This document shows positions 43,160 through 54,763 of a stretch of 64,000 nt of DNA, piece by piece. Source of the DNA: Hymenopellis radicata (Eukaryota > Basidiomycota > Agaricomycetes > Agaricales > Physalacriaceae); contig JADNRX010000190.1 of NCBI GenBank assembly GCA_015501595.1, forward strand, positions 1 through 64,000, read 5' to 3'. Each line of letters begins with the position of its first letter. The first letter of the stretch is position 1. The position numbers and the translations under genes are program-made. The notes below the pieces were generated by a model, which saw nothing but the letters and a program-made list of their open reading frames with translations, did no database searches and was not told the DNA's origin.

Positions 43160-45055
43160 TCATCAATATAGAGACGCCATATCCGGTAGGACACGGTGCC
43201 TTCTCTTCAACCAAAGTTCAAACAGTGGTCTACTATCAGAATCAAGGCATCTCTGTTCGTTGATTACCATGAGCGATATAAAACCAATTGACAAACCAAT
43301 CCAGCCTACCCTGCAGATCTTGCTGCAGATGAAGACGAACACTCAGCTAGTGCCGCAGAAGGAACTCTGTCCTCGTTAAAGGCTCCATCAAAAAATGATG
43401 TTGTCAGTGTTATGGATCAGGCGCCATTCCGATAGGACAAGTCGCCTCGTATCTGCTTCGCATTTGGCTAGTAGGTAGAATAAGCAACAGGGAATTGCAC
43501 AAGGCACGCCACGATGAAGTGACTTGGTACTCACGAACGTCGTCAGGGTTGTACACATGGGAACCCAATGAGGCACCCGTTCCGCTAAGCCAAGTCGCCT
43601 CGAGTCAAGGAGGGATCTCAATGCAATAGACAACTTCTTCCCACTCACATCATGAGAACCCGTCCGCATAAACGCACATCAGTAAAACGTTGTAGTGGCA
43701 TAGAAAGACTCTTTTTCATTTTAGTTTCCGGCTGGGTATACCAGGCTCTTCTTGCTGTCTTGCTGCACAATTTGTAATTGAACTCTGTGTCTCGAGGAAG
43801 CAAGGTGCGATTCGTCGTCTCTTTCATGCCACTGACTTGGGGGGAGAGTCCTTGAAGCACTGCGAACGAAGCCATCGTTCCGGTAGGACATACGGCCTCT
43901 GTCACCTGCAATGAGAATGCGAGAACACGACGCATCTTCAGTGTGATTTCCACAAAAAAACCACCGGCTCATGCATGAGGCGCAGTTCCGATAGGACAAG
44001 TGGCCTCGTGGGTACTAGGTAGAATAAGCACCAGGGAATTGCACAAAGCACGCCACGACGGAGCGGCTTTGTACTCACTAACCTCGTCAGAGTTGTACAC
44101 ATTGAAACCCAAAAATACATCAATCACACGCTGGTACTATGAGGCGCCCGTTCCGATAAGCCAAGGCGCCACAAGCCAAGGAGAGGTCTCAATGAAATAG
44201 ACTTGAACTTCCTCCCACTCACGTCATGAGAACCCGTCCGCATAAACGCCAATGGTCCATTCGCGCCGTTGCCAATCCAACAAGTCTTACCTAAGTCCGC
44301 AGTCGCACCTCCCATGGAAGAGAGCACGAATCGCACCTTGCTTCCTCGAGACACAGAGTGCGACAGGTAAAAGAATTACACATGGTGCAGGATGACAGCA
44401 AGAAGAGCCTGGTATACCGAGTCATCCGAGCAGAAACCAAAATGAAAATAAAAAGTTTTCGCACACTGACTCCCCTCTACGAAGCAATCGTTCCAGTAGG
44501 ACATACGGCCTCCATCACCTGCAATGAGAATTCGAGAACGCGACGCATCTTCGATCTGATGTCCACAAAAAAACCACCTGCTCATGCATGAGGCGCAGTT
44601 CCGATAGGACAAGTGGCCTCGGAGAAGACACAGAACTAGGAACAATTTCGTGGTGGGTGCATTGAGGAAGGCCCGACGGGTAACCGGTGTGGCTGTCCAG
44701 AGATGGGAGTTGGGCAAGGAAAGGGGGCGCCGGTGCCCAGCATGATGGCATGGGCATTCCGTACTGTGTTCCGAGAAAGAGCGTGCGACCAAGAGGATTT
44801 CGTTCGGTATGGCGTCCATTTCAGATCTATAATTTACACAGTGTTAAGATTTTGTAGGAGCTATAAATGAAGGAATAACTTTTCGAATGTTATGCAACGA
44901 CGAGTCGAGGTTGTTGAACGGAAATATACCTGGGGCTGCAACCTCAAACATTTTCATTCGGAGATTAAATATTCCCACACGTGCGGCTTCTCTTCCTTGT
45001 CCGCCTTGTCGTTCGTCGGATTCTAGCTTGCTTCAGCCAGCACTGTAGAGTATAT
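43160..45055 (+). repeat. Repeat family A, copy A2
   Basis: It contains several copies of the box CCGATAGGACAAGTGGCCTC or close variants (43429, 43880, 43988, 44493, 44601) set between direct repeats of about 550-600 bp (TCATGAGAACCCGTCCGCAT at about 43649 and 44225; GGAATTGCACAA at 43492 and 44035). The right part, 44690-45055, matches A1 at 18740-19050. No gene is visible. It may be an internally rearranged copy. Confidence 0.75.
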
Positions 45056-45585
45056 ACAACTATCGTAAGATTAGTTATAGTTGCAATAACTAAAGTTGGC
45101 ACTGATGGGCGCAATAACTGAAATCAGCAAGACCAGCCCGCCCTACCACTACTCCGCGCGCGCATTTCTAAAGCTGGACATCTCCCGCCGCTTCTGTTGA
45201 TTGTGCGATCCAACACACCACGCAGGGTCCCTTGTTAACGGATGACTCCGCGGTGAATGTAAACACCCTACTTACATGCATTTTCCTGCCACAGGCTTGC
45301 ACTCCTCCCGGTCAGCAAACCTCCTCCTCAACGAGTGATAGACTAAACCTTCGCACGCAGCAGCCGGCGCTAAGTCGAAGAGGCGGGTTGATGCGCCATG
45401 ATAGAGCGCACTCCGGCGGCCGCGTTCCTGGAGCAGGCGTGGCACGGTGCTGCCCATTTCAGTTATTGAACTTGAACTTTGCCAACTATAGTTTTTGATG
45501 AACCTATTTCGTCAAGTTTCACGCCGATTTTAGTTATTGGGACCAATTTCAGTTATTCTACAATAACTAATCATACGAGAGTTGT
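45056..45585. mobile_element. Inverted-repeat element (MITE-like), 530 bp
   Basis: The left end ACAACTATCGTAAGATTAG matches the mirror of the right end (ACAACTCTCGTATGATTAG) at most positions. The match continues as GTTAT..AATAACT-rich sequence for about 50 bp. No clear target duplication was found, so the borders are approximate. The A2 repeat ends exactly at the left border. Confidence 0.6.
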
Positions 45586-46739
45586 CGTGCCTCATTTCCC
45601 ATTTATGATGGATCAACCGGTGTGTCAAGTTCGACTTCAACTACATTTCCTAACCCACATTAAGTTGTGTTATCGCCTATACACCTGGTCTCGCACACGC
45701 TTCTAGCTCTGAAACATTGTTTACTATGCCCTCTATAATCCCAGATCATTCTTCCGCTCCCTCGGCTCCCCGTAATTCTACGAGACGACCACAATCTCCT
45801 CCTGATACTCGTTCCGGTTCCTCCTCGCCCGTATTCAAGCTGCGCAATGGTGTTTATGTACCAGTAAAGAAGGCGCGAAAACCTGGTGTAAAACGGATAA
45901 AGCACGCATTACCTGAGAGCGATTCAGAGTCCGACACGGAACATCACTCTCGACGTTTGAAGAAGTCATGTCCTGTGTCTCCAGTACCAACGAGGGCTCC
46001 TGATCACAATATTCACCTGAATTTTCGATCCCAGCACCCGAAACCGGCCTCGTCGACCCGCGTACCAGGTACCTCACGCTAGTAAGAGTGTTCACCTCAT
46101 CTTTGCATCCAAAACCCCGGATGCACGCCTACCCACCGTCAAAACCCCGGAGGGCGAGGAACCTGTCAACTCTGCTCGTCTCTACATGAAAAGCGAGAAT
46201 CTGGGGGAGATGTAGGACGGATATTCAGATGGAAACTTTTCGCTCAATATCTCACATGAGGTGTTTGCAAAGACGAAGAACCTGGCTGACGGTTGTTGGG
46301 GGCAGTGATCGAGCGCACGAGAAGACAGCGGCGACTTGACAGGAAGGAAAGACAGCTACACGGAAGTGTCTGGGTACATCCAGTTCACGAAATAGAACTG
46401 CAAAGTCCTTATTCGCCCTCAGACAAAGACAAAGTTTCGCGAGAAGTAGTTATCCAATCGCTGCATCTGCGGCTCAGTTCTACGGCACCTGGCATGCTGT
46501 GGTCGCACTTGATGCAAGATGACGAGGTCACCGCCAGTAGATTTCTGTACACATAGTCGAAAGGTGGAAGCTGAATTTTTGTTAGGAGATTTAGAGTACC
46601 AGACAATGGTAGACATACCTCTAAGCACATATTCACCGATGTAGTACCAATCCCTAATCGGCGAGTAGATCGAGAAGGATACGGGAGTCAGAGTCCAGAC
46701 GGTAACGCAAACGTAACGCCAATGTAACACGTTATCACG
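45586..46739 (+). other. Gap region with one small ORF, 45726-46082 (+)
   Basis: ATG at 45726 opens a 118-aa frame, Ser/Pro/Arg-rich (SGSSSPVFKLRNGVYVPVKK, then PESDSESDTEHH), stopping at 46082. Its middle looks like a short charged motif of a nuclear or transposon protein, but no family is recognised. A frame at 46293-46556 starts with RTRRQRRLDRKERQ and WVHPVHE, faintly like the lead-in of Harbinger transposases, but does not continue. Nothing else is supported here. Confidence 0.3.
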
Positions 46740-47160
46740 CACCTGTCACGCTACCGTGTCAGTGCCGTGAAAGCCAAGAGTGCCGTGCAACCGTGCCCAA
46801 GCCACAGCCGCTACCGTGGTGACCGTGACTGTGCCGTGGCCGCTACCGTGGTGACAACCGTGGCCGCTACCGTGAGTACCGTGCTACCGTGGCGGCTGCA
46901 GGGTCTACCGTGCGCACGGCACTCTTGGCTAGGAGGACTTCGACGGTATTTGGTGATTTTTGGGCTTCATCAGGGTTCTTTTCATTGATTACAGGTACAT
47001 TCACTCAAGCTATTTACAGGACATGACTTGTCCGCCTAGAAAGTAGACGCTCTAGGCGACTGGGAGGAGAGATCAAGTTGGGCTGTGGCTGTGCTACCGT
47101 GCAGCCGTGAGCCTGCACGGTCGCGGCCACGGTAAAATCGCGGGGCCCCGCTCGTAGCCT
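46740..47160. repeat. ACCGTG-rich array with an inverted repeat
   Basis: The hexamer ACCGTG or GCCGTG occurs more than fifteen times. A 16-bp perfect inverted repeat, AGCCAAGAGTGCCGTG at 46772-46787 and its mirror at 46915-46930, encloses the densest part. No target duplication is evident. The motif recalls the CCGTA-rich ends of the outer hAT but is not the same. Confidence 0.6.
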
Positions 47161-47386
47161 TATGATGGCCGTAGCGTTAGGCGGACGGCTCTCATAGCGT
47201 GAATTGGAGGAGGTTGTCTATTGAGCGGGAACTCCCTCGACTCGAGGCTTCCTGGCTTATCGGCGCCTCATGCAAAGCGCGGAGCCTAGTGATCTCTTGA
47301 AGACAGATAGCACCATTTTTGGTTTGCATTTAACCAGGAAAGGATATTCTGCGGCGAACTTCTCTGGTCAGTGCTTGAGGAACAAC

Positions 47387-48300
47387 GATCTCATTCCTCT
47401 TCCTACGATACCTGAGTATCAAGCGCCGGATCATCTCTTCCTCTGACGAAACATTCCCTTAGATGACGCGGTTGCGGTAGGTGTTCCCGCTAGCAAAATA
47501 GTGCGTCGACCAACGAATCTCTCTATCAATTCCTGATTGTAACGGACACGGTCTCAACAAGTATAACTAAACATGTCTTCCAGCAGTGTGTAGTGGCAGC
47601 GTGTCTCTAGGTACTCCCGTGACGCTCGCGGCGGGGGAGCAGATGGTGGTGGCGAAGGTGGGCGTGACTCCACGTAGGAGAGACAAAGAGCCTTCTTCGC
47701 GGACCATCTAGCGGCGAGGATGAGGAGAAGGAGACGACTCGGTGGAAGCGGAGGACGTCCTCTTGAGCCTCTTCTCTGGGGAGCATACTCCCCGGCAAGG
47801 CCAGTCTCCACGCTTCCCCGCGCAACCGCGCACACCCGCCGTGGGCACCGTCTTCCTCACACTCTCGATCATGTGCTTGTCGCCCGACGCGTGGAGGAGG
47901 AATGTAGAGGTCTGGATAGTACGCGAGTGAGACGACGCGATGGATGAGTAGGGAAGACGGACTGGGTTATGCTAGCAGCGATCATAGGCCGCTTCTTTGG
48001 TGATGGTAGCGGTACCAAGCGGTATACCTGCTCCACAAAGTCCAAGTCGCCTGCATTTTCCTCTACCCGGCCAGATGATGGACGCGACGGTGATAGAGCA
48101 AAAGATGGATTCAGATTGCCCCATGACATGGTCCTGCCTCTCGCGCGCCATAAAGGTATGAGATAAGTCAACCCAGAGCGTCATCGATGCCCATTTGGGG
48201 TCGCGCTGATTGTATCCTTAGATGCGTAGCTATTGCGTTTACCCTTCCTAAGCGCGAATAAACACTGGGGGTACGTTGCGATAGGTCCGTGCGGCGTTTA
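47387..48300 (+). repeat. Repeat family B, copy B2
   Basis: Second copy of the sequence at 42073-43110, in the same orientation, with small insertions and deletions. It ends near GGGTCGCGCTGATTGTAT and the following 80 bp. Confidence 0.75.
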
Positions 48301-48485
48301 TGGTTGTCTGAATAGTGCGGGGAGTATAGACGGCACGCCTGTGGAAATGTGGTGCCGTGCACTGAGAGCGTCTCGCAACCTGTTACTTGGAAACTTCGGA
48401 GATCAGCTCCCTCTGTTCACGCATAGTCCATCCGATACTTTTTATATCGTTCCGGAGTCGACATAATCGACGGGGGCTGAACCGC

Positions 48486-49145
48486 TCATGTATCTTCCTT
48501 ACACGAAAGAGAAGAGAAGTAGTGTGGGGGGTCGGGACGGCGATTTTGATATGATTGAGACTGATGGTGTCGGTAAATCATATCGACGATACGATGAGGG
48601 TGATTGTCGGTGTTGTTTTCAGAAGACTGTACAAAGGAAGCGACGGTCTGAACCACTTCCTGATGTACACTGAACTTCTCACCAACAACGCAGGATATGA
48701 AGGCGCCGATAGTGGGGAAACCGAGCATCTCTAGAGCGCGGAACGCAACGAGTAGGCGTTCTTCAGTCGTAACTTGGCGCCGCGGCCACTTGAATTTAGC
48801 GCGACTACGCCGTCCAGGAGGCGCAGGCGTAAAAAGGCCGTCAAACAGATTCCCCGCGAACGCGATAGCGAGGTCGTCCCGGGATGGAGAAGGTTTGTTG
48901 GAAGCCGCTCTGATGACCGACATGGAACCACTAGAGATCAAAGGGGATGGGGGTATGGGAGGGTAATATGGGTAATAGGAATAGTATGATGCCCCAGGAG
49001 TAGGATATCCTGTCCAAGCAGTAGCTGGTGACGCGAGGGGAGTCCAGGTCATCCCCAGTGGCAGTGGGGCTGGAGTAGCAGGCAATACGCGGTCCTGAGG
49101 GTCGTGCGAGGTCTGTGATGATCCATCTTCATCATCGGACCGCAT
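48486..49145 (-). CDS. Protein resembling the N-terminus of DUF6589-type proteins, probably partial
   Basis: ATG at 49145, stop at 48486, 219 aa. The first 60 residues are Pro/Tyr/Ser-rich (YYSYYPYYPPIPPSP). From about residue 115 the chain reads ERLLVAFRALEMLGFPTIG, EVVQTVASFVQSSE and IVDMIYRHHQSQ. This is the kind of lead-in I associate with long Agaricomycete proteins of the DUF6589 type, linked to transposons. The long downstream part of such proteins is absent; family B lies beyond the stop. I infer a truncated element gene. The family call is from memory of the pattern and is weak. Confidence 0.4.
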   Translation of the reverse strand: MRSDDEDGSSQTSHDPQDRVLPATPAPLPLGMTWTPLASPATAWTGYPTPGASYYSYYPYYPPIPPSPLISSGSMSVIRAASNKPSPSRDDLAIAFAGNLFDGLFTPAPPGRRSRAKFKWPRRQVTTEERLLVAFRALEMLGFPTIGAFISCVVGEKFSVHQEVVQTVASFVQSSENNTDNHPHRIVDMIYRHHQSQSYQNRRPDPPHYFSSLSCKEDT

Positions 49146-49599
49146 CGCGACAAAAATAAACGCGTCCGTGAAGATATTGAGACGTGTACTTGTACGAGTG
49201 TGAAAGACAGATTAGATAGCACAGCCACACGACTCTTGAAAGCTCAATGCCGAGCGCGCCGATATGCCGGGAAAAATGATGGGGCAGCTCCTACTAGGGT
49301 CCCCCATCAAACTCCAGACTTAGTAGTGGTAGGAACGACTGTCTTCATACACCTCACTCAGTCGGGTTTCGAGACTAGTCCCACCCGATTCGAGGAGCAG
49401 GATTGATGGTGCAGGAAGTGTCCTCCAGAGCGCGTTCCGCTGTCAATTGGGAACCCTTCTCTAGTGTGTGAGGGTCTTCTTCGCGTGCGTGTGCTGGACA
49501 TGGCTGATGGGAGACGACTTGGTCTGTCATCTACGTTGAAACTCCTGGTGTCAAACGAAGGTATCGGGCATCACGGACAATCCAAGTTGAGAAATTGAT
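49146..49599. other. No gene seen
   Basis: Short open frames only and no repeat with clear ends. It may contain the promoter of the minus-strand gene ending its 5' side at 49145. Confidence 0.35.
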
Positions 49600-50400
49600 A
49601 ACGCACCATGCAGGTCACCGTCGCGCGTGAACAGAATGGAGGCGCCAATTCAAGGAGAGGTGACCGAGAGGGACACATCTTCATAAGTCGAACCACCGGC
49701 AACATGGAAACCACTGCTCGCGCGACTCGGCTGCGGGGGATGTGCGATGAATCTGATGTCCCACTTCCAATGCGATTTCGACGGAGACCAGTCTACGGAA
49801 TCCGTTCCATTGCACAAGAAAGCAGTCTGACGGTCCCCAAGCACCAGAGATAAAAGACACTGCCATTGCCCTGAGGACAACTTGCCACTCCGACCTACGC
49901 CCGAGCCATGTGCGCAAAGCTAAAAACAACTCACGCAGAGATTCCATTGTCATTCATTGAGGCACTGATCCGATAGGACAAGTCGCCTCTCCACTACAGC
50001 CTACTCCGCATGCAAATAGTTCGACTGAGGATTTAATAATCGACCTGGTCTGCAAAAAACTGTTTCTGCGCGTTTGTGGATGAGGCGCCCTCCGCTAGGA
50101 CAAGTGGCCCTGGAGTGGCGATGGTAAATCTGAGTCACGGCCCCGTCGTAGGTCCTAAAGATTTCATAAGACCGACAACCAAGTTCAAAGTAAAATCACA
50201 GACGAAGCTAATTCGCCTTCATGATGGACAATTCGAGTCAACTAAAAAGCTGCTGGTTCCCGTTTCGATGAGGTGCCAGTCCTATTGAGAGACTGTAGGA
50301 TAGGTCAGTACAGTGGCTTGAGAACCGTTTTGAGATGCATAAGGTCCATATCCAGTAGACCATGGGGACTTCGTGGCCGTGAGCGAAACGTAGGGTTAGG
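49600..50400 (-). repeat. Repeat family A, inverted copy A5
   Basis: Reverse complements of this stretch match family A: 49780-49835 pairs with 57305-57350 (GGAACGGATTYCGTAGACTGG) and 49970-50075 pairs with 38190-38290 (ACCAGGTCGGTTATTAAATG-like, GGAGAGGCGACTTGTCCTAT). Boxes lie at 49970-49989 and 50092-50111. Confidence 0.7.
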
Positions 50401-50505
50401 GATGCCGGCGGCATATATATTCCCACGCTTATAGTAATTCCTTTGGGGCGATCGGCGGCTGTCTCTTTCTTTTTGCTTCCTTCTTTACACGATCTCGAGT
50501 CTCGG

Positions 50506-52003
50506 ATGTCCCAGTTTCTCTACCAACAGGCCTCTACGCAAAACACGCACCGAGGAGATGGTAGCGGAGGACTCAAAGTCCCAAAAGAAATGCAAAAGCT
50601 CATCGACCAGCCCGCGAAATTCCTTACTCTTGGCATGCAAGGCCAACGCCTCCGACACCTCTACGTAGACAATTCCAGGACATTCAACGCGTCGATGCTC
50701 ACGTGGTTTGGATACTGCTGCTACTGGGGGAGGGCGGAGGATGTTATAAAGGTGTGTGAATACGTTTGCTTATGGTTTGTCTCATCAAACACCCTACATA
50801 GGCAGTCGAAGCTGGCACGGCCCCAGATCTCGAAGGAACAGAGACGCCCTACAAGTTCGGCTACATATCACTCGTGATGGCTGGCGCGCAGCGTATCCGT
50901 CCGCTCCACGGCGGCGACTCGTCTAACCTTCCCCACTTTGAAGCCCTCAAATATCTCGTCAAATGCGGGGCATCTGTAGACCTGCCGGATATCGTTGGAT
51001 ATACTGCTCTGAGCCATGGGACCATGCAGCTTCCCCCTATCGAGCTATGTCGCTTCCTCCTCCAGTCCGGCGCGAATCCGAATCACCAAGATCGCTTCGG
51101 GTCGGTACCCCTGCTAAACGCGTTCATGAAAAACTCCATCCCGGCCATCGACCTTCTCATGGAGTTCGGCGCCGACGTGGAGATCTCTGATGCGGACGGC
51201 AAGCAACTTCCAGCTCAAATGTGGTCCAGAAGTCACCGCAACGGTGCAGCGATGGATGCGGAAACGGACTGGGAACGCGAAGCCAATGGATACTGACGCC
51301 TGCGATCATTGCTCCAAGCGGGATACGTCTCTCAAGATATGCAGTCAATGCCACACCGTCCGCTATTGCTCTACGACTTGTCAGCGTACGTACTCGCTTC
51401 GTTCTATTCCATTCACGTTAATATATGTATGATTCAGGCTCTCATTGGCCTGCACACAAGCCGAACTGCCATAAAGGCAGCACGGTGACGCTCAAGCCAT
51501 TCTACGATGCGCGCCACAAGCTGTTTCCGACTGCCAAGTTCGCTCGCGACGCCATGGATATTCCCGCCCCCGAAACGCCCGCAGCGCATCATCGTGGTGC
51601 TCGCACGCCGCGTAACCTACTGAAGGGCCTTATCATCAAGGTGCAGGTACCGTATGCTGTGTTCGCAGATTTGCCGACGGCTGCAGAAAATTCACAAGGC
51701 GATCTCATGGTGTATACGGAAAAGAGGAATTTCGTCTGTAGGGTGAGGCGGTGCGATGGGCCTGCGGCCTATGATAGGATATCGATGGTGGTGAGGACGA
51801 GGGGTGTAGGCGGTGCGAAGGCGTACTTTGCGGCCGAGTTGAAGACGAAGAATGAATTGGTCGTGGATGTCGCTTCGATTTGGGATTGTTGCTTATATGT
51901 GTGTCATCGCAGTCTGTCTGTTATTCGCAGGTGTTTAGCTCTTTCTTTTGACAGTATTAAGCCGTTCTTGTTTTCGCTATCAATCTTACTTCGTGTGTTG
52001 TAA
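50506..52003 (+). CDS. Ankyrin-repeat and MYND zinc-finger protein, one apparent frameshift
   Basis: ATG at 50506. Intron 1 is 50752-50801 (joining VIK/AVEAG). Ankyrin-like repeats follow: ALKYLVKCGASVDLPD, CRFLLQSGANPNHQD and AIDLLMEFGADVEISD. The chain then shifts by one base near 51218-51220 (LPAQ to CGPEVTATVQRWMRKR). A MYND finger reads CDHCSKRD, LKICSQCHTVRYCSTTCQ, and over a second intron (about 51387-51437) SHWPAHKPNC. The zinc ligands are complete. The C-terminal part (KGLIIKVQVPYAVFADL) continues to a late stop at 52003; the true end may be earlier after an unrecognised intron. Such proteins are common in Agaricomycetes; MYND fingers bind proline-rich peptides. The frame shift suggests either pseudogenisation or a sequence error. 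Confidence 0.72.
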
Positions 52004-52152
52004 ACGATATCTCATTATCATGAGTAACAGTACAGCGAACAACATCGAGGGAGAGACTTTGGTAAGAATGAGAAGAATGAGAATGGAATGAGTGGGCTGT
52101 GATGGTTAGAGAAAATGTACATAAAAGAGAAAAGGGTCGTAAGCTCCAGAGT

Positions 52153-53300
52153 CTACTGTCGAGAGGAGGCTGCACCACTTCGCGAGGATCTAGCGCGCTT
52201 AGCATCTGGTGGAGCAACGGCGGACGTCTCTTTCGCAGTCGACGCCGTGCGCACGCGCTTTGAGCGTCGCAGTTCTTCTGGAGGTGGATCGGCGCGCCAA
52301 GCAAGGAAGAGCTTTCTAACACGGAACAAGTCGTCGATGATGCGGGGAGGCACATCGAGAGATCTCGGGTCGAGGGATACGAGCTTACGACCAAGATTCC
52401 AGATCAGGTAGAATGGATTGACGTGTAGCTCGATGTGCGTGAGTAGCCTCTGGTTGAAAGGAGGGTAGAGCGCCTTGATCTTGACCTTGTCGTTCTTGCC
52501 GACGACATAAACTGGCAGGGGATAGTTCTCTGGCCAATCAAGGCAAATGAGGCGGTGCTTGATAGGATTGTCTTGGTCGAACTCGAATAGCTGACTATAT
52601 TGAGCAGAATGTTAACAGGTGTATAAGAGCGAACCTCGTTTGCTGGCTTCTGTGCACGCTTCTTGAGGGTCAACTTCGTGAAGTCTTCGATGGTGTCAAT
52701 CGTGGGCGTTGGGGAAGGACTCCAAAAACACCGCTATCGAGGTCCGCATGGCAATTGGGGCGAACTAGGGCGATATTTAATCAAAGTTTTGTGTCGCCAG
52801 GATGAGAGCTTACGGATGAACATGTTGGAACGGGAGTGAAGGAAAAATGTCTCTTTCTCTAGACCCCAATTCCGCTCCAATCTTTCTATCTGTAGGCGTG
52901 TCAGTAAGGCCGGGAAAGCCGTGGAAAACGTTGGCGCTTGCCGTCTCTTTCTCCTTACCAAGAGACCGATCGAGAAGATGTGCCAGCGTATGAGTTCCGC
53001 CGTGGTTATATTTGCCGCATATCGCACAGCAGTCTCCATGAACTGACCCCTCGAGAACGGCATCCCGGGCTTCCTGTTGAACCCGCTCGCGCCACTTTAT
53101 GTTCCGGTTTGGGCTCTTATACACGTCGTCAAGACTCTCTGGGTCATCATCCTTTTCGTGAATTGGATCGTAATCATCATCGGGACTCTTTGCTCGCCGG
53201 GACGAAAGGCCACCGCGGGGGTATCGGGGGTGGGGATTCGTAGAGGCTTTTAGTAGATCCGGTGGGTGGTTGAGATCGTAGAGTCTTCTTCTTGGCCATC
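52153..53300 (-). pseudogene. HNH-like protein with apparent frame breaks
   Basis: It reads from an uncertain start near 53300 (a frame with KSPDDDYDPIHEKDDD) through WRERVQQEARDAVLEGSV and CAICGKYN..GTHTLAHLLDRS, an HNH-like zinc and histidine lead. Over an intron it continues as ERLERNWGLEKETFFLHSR, SNMF, HADLDSGVFGVLP, TIDTIEDFTKLTLKKR, FEFDQDNPIKHRLICLDW, RKLVSLDPRSLDVPP, and a basic C-terminus ending at TAG 52153. Breaks: a one-base shift between VLP and TPTIDTIEDF (about 52700), and a frame change between the first ATG-bearing frame (MAKKKTLRSQPP) and the acidic segment. HNH proteins of this shape are frequent in Agaricomycetes, with function largely unknown; nuclease activity is inference. 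Confidence 0.55.
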
Positions 53301-53713
53301 ACCGGGAGAGGTTGGCGCCTGCGCCACGCACAGAGAGAAGTGGGGGAAAATGAAAGAGAAATGTCCCTTGTTCAAAGCTTTTGTACTGCGCCAAGATAGA
53401 GCCATCACATGCAGCACTACGGCGAGGCAGACAATGGCAGCACGCCGAAATACCAATTTTGGATGAATCAATGGATTGGCTCGCTCATGGCGCCATAAGA
53501 TTATCGTCAGGCGGTCAATGGAACAAATACGAACAATGGCCAGTGAATGGCATTTTCCGAATGGAGGAGACAATGGAGTTAACCCTGACAGTCGCAGAAC
53601 AGGCAATGTACGGCCAAATTGAACCAAACATCACGTGATGCGCCTTTGTTTAATAAGTCGCACTGGCTCGTCTGCCTTCTACCATCATCTTTGACCTGCC
53701 GCAAGCATTCACA

Positions 53714-54763
53714 ATGTCTATCCCTCTCGAAAACGTCAATATCTGCCGCACCTTTACGGATCCCATCGACGTTCCCATTATGCATTCAAGGAACTTAATG
53801 GTATGTTCAGATTCTGCCCCCAGCTTGTAAATGCCGACTCAATTATACAGATCGACTCTTTCGAATTCTTATGGGGTCTGAACCGGGGTGAAATGATTTC
53901 ATACTTCAACCTAGATGGTAATTTCCTTCGAGGTACGCGGCAGGACTCCCAGAACAAAACAGCACCTTACATTTTATTCCAGTTCAACCTGAGCTAAACG
54001 AAGCTCTTACGACGCGGAAGGTAGCATTGCTCCCTCCGAATCACGTCGTCAAGGAACTCCTCGCGTTCCAAGAGCGCAACGAAAAACTTCCCATTGCGCA
54101 AAGACGAATCTTCACCGAGGTATGTATCCACTTCGGCGCACGAGCGACTCTGTTTCTGATGTCTCGAAGATCATGGCTTTCGAACCATGCGAATGCCGTA
54201 TCATACCCCTCAAGCCAGGTGTTTCCCTCTTCGCCCGTGATGCATGTACGGGTCGGGTCTCTCCTTTGAAAGTTCCGCGCGCTGCTTTCCCTACTGTCAC
54301 CTGCGACGCACACCCCTTCTTTGTCCTCACGTACGCATGCGATGGTCTCGTCAATCCTCCCAAGAATGTCCCGCGTAAGCTTGCTCTCGAGGATAACATT
54401 AGACGGTGCTTCAGTCCTTGGTACATGGACCCGCCGCTTGACTTCTTCGAAGTCTGTTATGACGGTCAATTTGGTCGGCCTGTACCATACCAATTCCGCC
54501 ACCTCTTTCCGAAGTCTGCTCCGGTTCCAGAGCTCGCTTATTCGTCCTCGTCCTCTACAGACTCCGGGCGTTCCGCCAAACGTTCTAGATTATCTACACC
54601 GCAGGAGTCGGAGTCGGGAAAAAGTGTAGATATTGCCAAGTGGCTGTCGGACTGTGCGAGGGCAGACTTGGCCTGCGATGCGAACGGCTATCCTTTGGAC
54701 GTCGTCGTTCCATCCAAGCCTCAGATGGTGCAGGCCCAAAACCCAAAGCGAAAAAGGGTGTAG
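53714..54763 (+). CDS. Unknown protein, 299 aa, four exons, intact
   Basis: Exons 53714-53800, 53851-53932, 53983-54119 and 54170-54763 add to 900 nt with every phase agreeing (GT..AG, 50-nt introns). ATG at 53714 gives MSIPLENVNICRTF. Landmarks are IDSFEFLWGLNRGEMISYFN, LLPPNHVVKELLAFQERN, FEPCECRIIPLKPGVSLFAR and PHPFF-like AHPFFVLTYACDGL. The tail is Ser-rich with a final basic run NPKRKRV that could be a nuclear signal. The family is not recognised with certainty; the pattern of a DLD/NLDG strand followed by LLP resembles the C-terminal half of the neighbouring HNH-like protein, so the two may be distant relatives. It is read divergently from that gene. Confidence 0.75.

Noticed and set aside
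46293..46556. Harbinger-type transposase fragment
   Set aside because: Only a weak WVHPV-like match; no catalytic block follows in any frame and there are no terminal repeats.
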